From NCBI GenBank assembly GCA_905221605.1, contig CAJNDS010001711.1, positions 1 through 10,320 of the forward strand: a stretch of 10,320 nt of DNA, in the 5' to 3' direction. The stretch's first letter is position 1, and each line of letters begins with the position of its first letter. Below the pieces are notes generated by a model. The model was not told the DNA's origin. It did not search any database and worked only from the letters and a program-made list of their open reading frames with translations. Positions 7,801 to 10,320 of the stretch are shown one piece after another. A program made the translations under genes and the position numbers. The stretch comes from Symbiodinium natans. Taxonomy: Eukaryota > Sar > Dinophyceae > Suessiales > Symbiodiniaceae.

Positions 7801-9252
7801 CGGGTTGATGGGGACGTTGGTTCGGCTTTGCATGTTGCTGCAGGACGCATGTGGCCCCAAATCCCAAATGATGTGAAGTCCGCAGTCGCAGCGTGGCCAG
7901 AGCAGTCACATGAGACCTTAGTCTGGAATCGTAGGTTTAGGCGAAAACTTAAAAAGGCTGGGAAGGTAGTTCTTAACTTGTTTGCTGGAGAGAGCCGGCG
8001 GCAGATTGAGGATGCCGTGACAGCTGCAGGAGGTGTTTGTGTGTCGGTCGACCTAAAAGAAGACCTGATGAACCCGCTCACGTATAGGTACCTCCTTGAG
8101 TTAGTTTGTTCGGGGAAAGTCGATGCGGTGCTCGGGGGTCCGCCCTGTGGTCCATTCTCGAGGTGTCGGTTTCGGGAGGGAGGTCCGCCCCCACTTCGAG
8201 CTCGCGATGGCCCCCATGTGCATGGTTTGCCCGGTTTGACTCCCTCTCAGCAGTCGCAGGTGTATGAATCTGATGTCCTTTTGCATCGCATGTACATGTT
8301 GGCATTGTTGGCGTCACGAGCAGTTACCTGGGTAGACGGGACAGCTGATGAGTGCATAAAACGCGTGGGAAGCACCTCGGCAGGGGATGCCGGTACCTAC
8401 ACGTTCAGGAGTCGATGTTGGGTGTTGTTTGAAAATCCCCAGGACCCTCAGTCGTACCTGAGCCCTGAGGTCATGGAGCATGAGGCCCCAGATGGATACC
8501 CTTCAATGTGGGCCACTCCGAGTTACCTAGCAGTTGAGCGATTGCTGGGGTTAAAGCAAATTCATGGGGATCAAGGACCGCTTGGCCACCCTAAAAGGAA
8601 GCCAACTACGTGGGCGTCCACACAGCCGATGAGCGCCATGAGTGTGAGGGGTCCGGGTTGGCAGGGTGAGGGAGTGGGTGATCCAAACCAATCCACTGTT
8701 GGGGAGTCTGCTCGATGGGCGGCATGGGCGCCAGGTGCATTGCGCATGGTGTGTGCTCAGCTTGAGGCCGTTGTGTCGGGGAGCCCCAAACTCAAACTTT
8801 CCAAGATTAGTTTTGAAGCACATGTAAAGAATGGACATTGGCCACCGTTAAGGACATGCAGAGATTGTGTGATCGGGACCGCTACCCAAAGGCAACATAG
8901 ACGAGTCCGCGCACCGCAGGCCTTTGTATTGTCGCTTGATTGTCCAGGTCCGTACAAAAAGTCGCAGGACGAACTCAGTCATCGTAGGCGTTATCTATTG
9001 ACTGCGGTTTACACAGTTCCTGTTGACGTGCGTGGTCGGCCCTTGTTGGCGGAGTCCCAAACTCCGGCAAATCCTGATGAAGAGCGCGCTAGTCAGGTGG
9101 ATTTGGGAAATGAGCCAGATGAACCTAGGGAGGTTGAGGCCGAGCCCGATAATCAACCAGGGTTGGATGGTGATGGCGATCCTGGAGTGCACCCGATGGT
9201 CAGCGAGGGAGTAAGTGTCATGAGCTTCCGGGTTCGGGGGAGGGTTCGCTGA
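4840..9252 (+). CDS. Gag-Pol polyprotein, N-terminal part (Gag, protease, methyltransferase-like domain, integrase N-terminus), cut short by a frame break
   Basis: A 1470-codon frame starts at an ATG in a good context (GCCATGG); the upstream in-frame stop is TAG at 4822. Visible order: acidic, proline-rich N-terminus (1-150); short helical segment (150-178); Ser/Pro/Arg-rich basic stretch (about 285-320); Gag capsid-like region (about 418-648); Lys/Gly-rich linker; CCCH finger (690-709) and CCHC knuckle (719-732); protease with DSGAS (847-851); C5-methyltransferase-like domain (about 1040-1308); integrase HHCC zinc site (1328-1343); and the first catalytic Asp of integrase (D1367). The last residues (…RVRGRVR) belong to the wrong frame: the integrase continues in the -1 frame, which is open from 9174. 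The protein should form particles, mature itself by proteolysis and carry the integration enzymes. RT and RNase H would lie downstream. The Gag is long for a copia element. Confidence 0.93.
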   Translation: MANFPNPFWSDAVQQEFRRAQQVVQEDPGERGAAIREGDESEREPPYELGPQAQETPEAGAGDAVPQESVPQPAEELRSINPAQQQEPEAQVARDASRGHYSVTGLSEFSAMERGTMKGLEALGLREVDDRELVPDYSAPPVETQSGSRDPFGDLASMLRVLMQGQQSLVERMDKLESSKASSSSAGASSSVPEPRPKAVFPPQFVGTPAVTGKPADLGEAGTGSGGRGGQMGPPTEAQAQAPSAGVVEVEGSKYAWRVTPEGLKLEKQAPTRPARAVSVAEVLSPRARSPFVPVTPDKSPKRGREPRTRSESPQRARQSGGAAASLSGPLDMGNFGYENYVQLYQDALRPGEPPPIPEFLRKQPGQDRGRSSPARKAVGVSSGLKYPVSPGGTEIRPPPPPGLRAQAEMQPEEPIKYVPELPQLDKYDPTNSSITAGDWLATLGPTMSSLSQGAREWWGDVLRESKQLYTRWLLASPLDRLSIYPEALVELHQTGRFSRVEQKAVPMLLKCVGADLREDIVTSRLFSTAAIVYKTMCKYQPGGSAEREQLLNYITHPGSSATAHAAVKAIRKWRRWIVRSTEVGLNLPDPSLQVKGLDSLHPPNLSTSSLFRLQTFRTNHLLDQVPNQDAVSKYAELLLAECEAAALSEDPKKHKVARVETPGGGESKGKGAEAKGGGKGGKGNPKPACKHWMTEAGCHYADKCHFTHAPIGKGTGRCFLCSATGHMKDACPRKNPEAAKVEDTLPKAKGKGGTKSAKKAEAASAAESAQAASAGSGEGQLGASSAQMMQEATNLLRSLQLKALNVGAELVPELFQNDRASFEPSDAAHLGVPDGPGLSCKYGLIDSGASACLRPKLEGEDLSALRRHEVNLASGSAMLWVNSLGTLITDQEAEPIVSLGQLIELGCRLDWSGRRCVLAHPQRGKIEVLTTSGCPRVSETEAYKLIAEIEQHRMWSFANDLCARTLEIRTAHNTEIELLDKLIHEVRVDGDVGSALHVAAGRMWPQIPNDVKSAVAAWPEQSHETLVWNRRFRRKLKKAGKVVLNLFAGESRRQIEDAVTAAGGVCVSVDLKEDLMNPLTYRYLLELVCSGKVDAVLGGPPCGPFSRCRFREGGPPPLRARDGPHVHGLPGLTPSQQSQVYESDVLLHRMYMLALLASRAVTWVDGTADECIKRVGSTSAGDAGTYTFRSRCWVLFENPQDPQSYLSPEVMEHEAPDGYPSMWATPSYLAVERLLGLKQIHGDQGPLGHPKRKPTTWASTQPMSAMSVRGPGWQGEGVGDPNQSTVGESARWAAWAPGALRMVCAQLEAVVSGSPKLKLSKISFEAHVKNGHWPPLRTCRDCVIGTATQRQHRRVRAPQAFVLSLDCPGPYKKSQDELSHRRRYLLTAVYTVPVDVRGRPLLAESQTPANPDEERASQVDLGNEPDEPREVEAEPDNQPGLDGDGDPGVHPMVSEGVSVMSFRVRGRVR
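6091..6784 (+). other. Gag capsid-like domain
   Basis: Residues about 418-648 of the polyprotein are helical and Trp-rich. They include a GDWLATLGP motif, a REWWGDVL motif about 20 residues later, a KYQPGG turn, a RKWRRW segment and a LPDPS…VKGLDSL end. I recognise this layout from Gag of dinoflagellate copia elements. It corresponds in position to the UBN2/retrotran_gag-type capsid domain and should drive particle assembly. Confidence 0.75.
6907..7035 (+). other. nucleocapsid: CCCH zinc finger plus CCHC zinc knuckle
   Basis: C690-X8-C699-X5-C705-X3-H709 fits the Tis11/tristetraprolin CCCH spacing exactly. Nine residues later C719-X2-C722-X4-H727-X4-C732 is a canonical retroviral-type knuckle. 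Both are flanked by Lys/Gly-rich linkers, suited to RNA binding. A CCHC knuckle is usual in copia Gag; the added CCCH finger is not. All zinc ligands are intact. Confidence 0.92.
7351..7692 (+). other. retropepsin-type aspartic protease
   Basis: The catalytic triplet lies in YGLIDSGASACLRP (D847, S848, G849), preceded by hydrophobic residues as in copia proteases. A later IVSLGQLIELGCRLDW segment (about 904-919) matches the second half of the fold, and a SGCPRVSETEAYKLIAEIE tail closes it. It works as a dimer to cut the polyprotein. The active site is intact. Confidence 0.88.
7957..8766 (+). other. C5-cytosine-methyltransferase-like domain inside Pol
   Basis: Motifs appear in the order of DNA C5-methyltransferases. 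Motif I-like VVLNLFAGES is at 1043-1052 and the acidic end of strand 2, SVD, at 1069-1071. Motif IV DAVLGGPPCGPFS carries the candidate nucleophile C1103. A motif V-like RARDGP segment follows, and CWVLFENPQ at 1198-1199 fits motif VI (ENV). HGDQGPLGHPKRKPTTW (1242-1258) sits where motif VIII would be. Differences: motif I lacks the second Gly of FxGxG, PCQ is PCG, ENV is ENP, and there is no RxR. About 57 extra residues lie between motifs IV and VI compared with M.HhaI. The domain sits between protease and integrase. Cytosine methyltransferases captured by dinoflagellate retrotransposons have been reported; whether this is that family, and whether it is active, I cannot tell. Confidence 0.8.
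8821..9252 (+). other. integrase N-terminal zinc site and first part of the catalytic core
   Basis: H1328-X4-H1333-X6-C1340-X2-C1343 is an HHCC-type zinc site with an unusually short H-to-C gap; copia integrases normally have tens of residues there. The core begins with VLSLDCPGPYK, giving the first catalytic Asp, D1367 (codon 8938). A predicted strand RRYLLTAVYTVPV follows. After about residue 1395 the chain becomes an acidic, Pro/Glu/Asp-rich segment that runs into the frame break. Confidence 0.85.
9174..9252 (+). other. frame-change zone in the integrase acidic insertion
   Basis: Both the upstream frame (to the TGA at 9250) and the integrase frame (from 9174) are open here, so the -1 change must lie in this interval. 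It holds a G5 run (9236-9240) and the word GGGTTCG twice (9230-9236 and 9242-9248, 12 bp apart), a slippage-prone context. A one-base loss there would explain the break. I see no canonical X XXY YYZ slippery heptamer. A GTAAGT donor-like word lies at 9211-9216. Confidence 0.75.
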
Positions 9253-10320
9253 TGCCAGATGCTGGCGCGGATGCCTCGAGTGAACTTCGGGGGAGTGTTG
9301 TGTTGGGTGAGGTTTGTGAGGAGCTCGACATAAGCCGGGGAGGTCCTCAGGCCGAGTGCCCGAACGAGCCCAGCATCCCAAGTGATTGTGAGGGCTACGA
9401 GCCTTCAGTTGTAGATCCTAGTGAAGAGGATCGCGCTCTAGATGAGTGGTTCGGTGATAAGTTGTACCCCGCGCATGGCAGCCACGCTGCAGGTCGTGAG
9501 TTGCTTGAGCGCTGTGCGGAAGATAAGGCTAAGCTGGACGATGAAGCTGATACCGAAAACCGCCCCATTAAAATTGTTGAGCTTGTCTTTGTTGAACCCC
9601 TTGACTCCAAAGGTCCGAACGAAGTTGCGCATGCTACTGCCCGGATTTGTGCGCAGCTTGAGGTGCTGAAGTTGCCGATTGCGCGAATCCATACAGACGC
9701 AGGGTCCGAGTTCATCTCGACACCATTTAGGCGTTTCGTTGACGCGCGTGGCATATTGCACACTGCAGCTGCGCCCCAAGAGCACAACAGCAACGGCAGG
9801 GTTGAAAATGTCGTACGCCGACTAAAGCAGCAGGTTCGTACTATTCTGCTAGCTAACGCGCATCCCCCCGATAAGTGGGCCTGCGCCGCAAGAGCGGTCG
9901 CCGCGAGGTGGCGGTCAGACACGCTTGCCCGCTTGGGATGGCCACAGCCCACGTTGGCACCTTACGGCACTAAAACACAGATACTTACTAGGACATGGCA
10001 TCGCCGACGTCAGTCAGAGTGGAAGGCCCGTGCCGAAGACGGTATTGTGTTGTGCCCCGCCAGCCTTGTAAAACATGGCTATGTTGTGTTGGTCGGTGAC
10101 ATGTTGAAGCTTGCGACGAAGTTGTTCCACGGCGACAGCCCAAACTTACAGGTAGTTGCCACCAATCCTGATGGCGACGATCCACCGTTTGAAGAGGGAG
10201 AGCTGCCAGCCCCAGTGCGCCGGCATAGTGCCAAACGGCCCGTTGTGCTTGCAAAAGTTGGTTGCGAAAGCCGGGGAACACCCCAGGCCGTTGACCAATG
10301 TGCTGGTGAGCTTGCTGCTA
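9174..10320 (+). CDS. Gag-Pol polyprotein, continuation in the -1 frame: integrase catalytic core, open at the window end
   Basis: This frame is open from just after the TGA at 9171-9173 to the last base, about 382 codons, with no start of its own needed if it is reached by frame change. A first ATG at 9252 is probably just an internal Met. It contains the rest of the acidic insertion (about 9252-9560), a strand/helix unit (IVELVFVEPLDSKGPNEV), the second catalytic Asp in HTDAGSEF (9696-9698) and the catalytic Glu in NGRVENVVRRLK (9804-9806). Asp to Glu spacing is D-X35-E, the exact retroviral/copia value. After the core comes APYGTKTQIL…HGYVVLVGD (about 9960-10100), a typical integrase C-terminal region, then an acidic linker towards RT. 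Separated from its first Asp and zinc site by the frame break, this copy is likely non-functional unless frameshifting or splicing joins the parts. Confidence 0.87.

Larger units (their letters stand above)
4540..10320 (+). mobile_element. Ty1/copia-type LTR retrotransposon, 5' portion
   Basis: The order is putative 5' LTR/leader, tRNA-half primer-binding site, Gag, nucleocapsid zinc fingers, aspartic protease, methyltransferase-like domain and integrase. Integrase comes before the absent RT/RNase H, which is the copia (Pseudoviridae-like) arrangement. The 3' half and 3' LTR lie beyond the window, so exact ends and target duplication cannot be set. The element is probably damaged: the polyprotein changes frame inside the integrase. 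Domain character and order match what I know of abundant dinoflagellate copia elements, and the left edge lies next to telomere-like repeats. Confidence 0.9.

Noticed and set aside
9234-9243. Programmed -1 frameshift site at the G run
   Set aside because: T CGG GGG and G GGG AGG do not fit the X XXY YYZ rule, no clear downstream stem was seen, and copia elements do not normally shift frame inside integrase.
9395-9952. 185-codon minus-strand frame opposite the integrase core
   Set aside because: The plus strand encodes the D-X35-E integrase core here with clear motifs; the minus frame has none.

Overview
The window looks like nuclear DNA of a dinoflagellate, probably Symbiodiniaceae or a relative. 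Three things suggest this: long simple-sequence tracts, many interstitial telomere-like TTTAGGG/CCCTAAA tracts, and a Ty1/copia-type retrotransposon with the domain set I associate with dinoflagellate copia elements. These are a proline-rich Gag with CCCH and CCHC zinc fingers, an aspartic protease, a C5-methyltransferase-like domain, and an integrase with a large acidic insertion. The assignment rests on family recognition, not on a search.

Region 1 (1-2320) is simple sequence. The + strand is almost only A and C for about 2.1 kb, arranged as blocks of AAC(AC)n-type units of 5, 7, 8, 9 and 12 bp, with exact 56-bp and 31-bp higher-order duplications. It ends in a hexamer array (CCAACA/CCAAGA/CCATGA) with a nested, mirror-symmetric order. 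Reading frames through it are low-complexity artefacts.

Region 2 (2321-4540) has no credible gene. It is a mosaic of unique-looking DNA and degenerate telomere-like tracts in both orientations, often facing each other as fold-backs. Each tract has its own unit variant (7 to 11 bp). One 63-bp tract (3047-3109) is flanked by an exact 11-bp direct repeat, like an insertion with a target duplication.

Region 3 (about 4540-10320) is the 5' part of a copia-type LTR retrotransposon. A probable 5' LTR/leader begins right after a telomere-like tract. A primer-binding site complementary to the initiator-tRNA-Met anticodon arm (half-tRNA priming, as in Drosophila copia) lies at about 4788-4804. The Gag-Pol frame runs 4840-9252 as Gag, zinc fingers, protease, methyltransferase-like domain and integrase N-terminus. 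It then breaks by one frame, and the integrase core continues in another frame (9174-10320) past the window edge. Together the two frames supply a complete D,D(35)E triad. Reverse transcriptase, RNase H and the 3' LTR are not in the window, as expected for the copia order (integrase before RT).

The most notable feature is the methyltransferase-like domain inside the polyprotein (LFAG, SVD, GGPPC and FENP motifs), between protease and integrase. It would be delivered with the integration machinery and could mark element or host DNA, though several canonical residues are altered.
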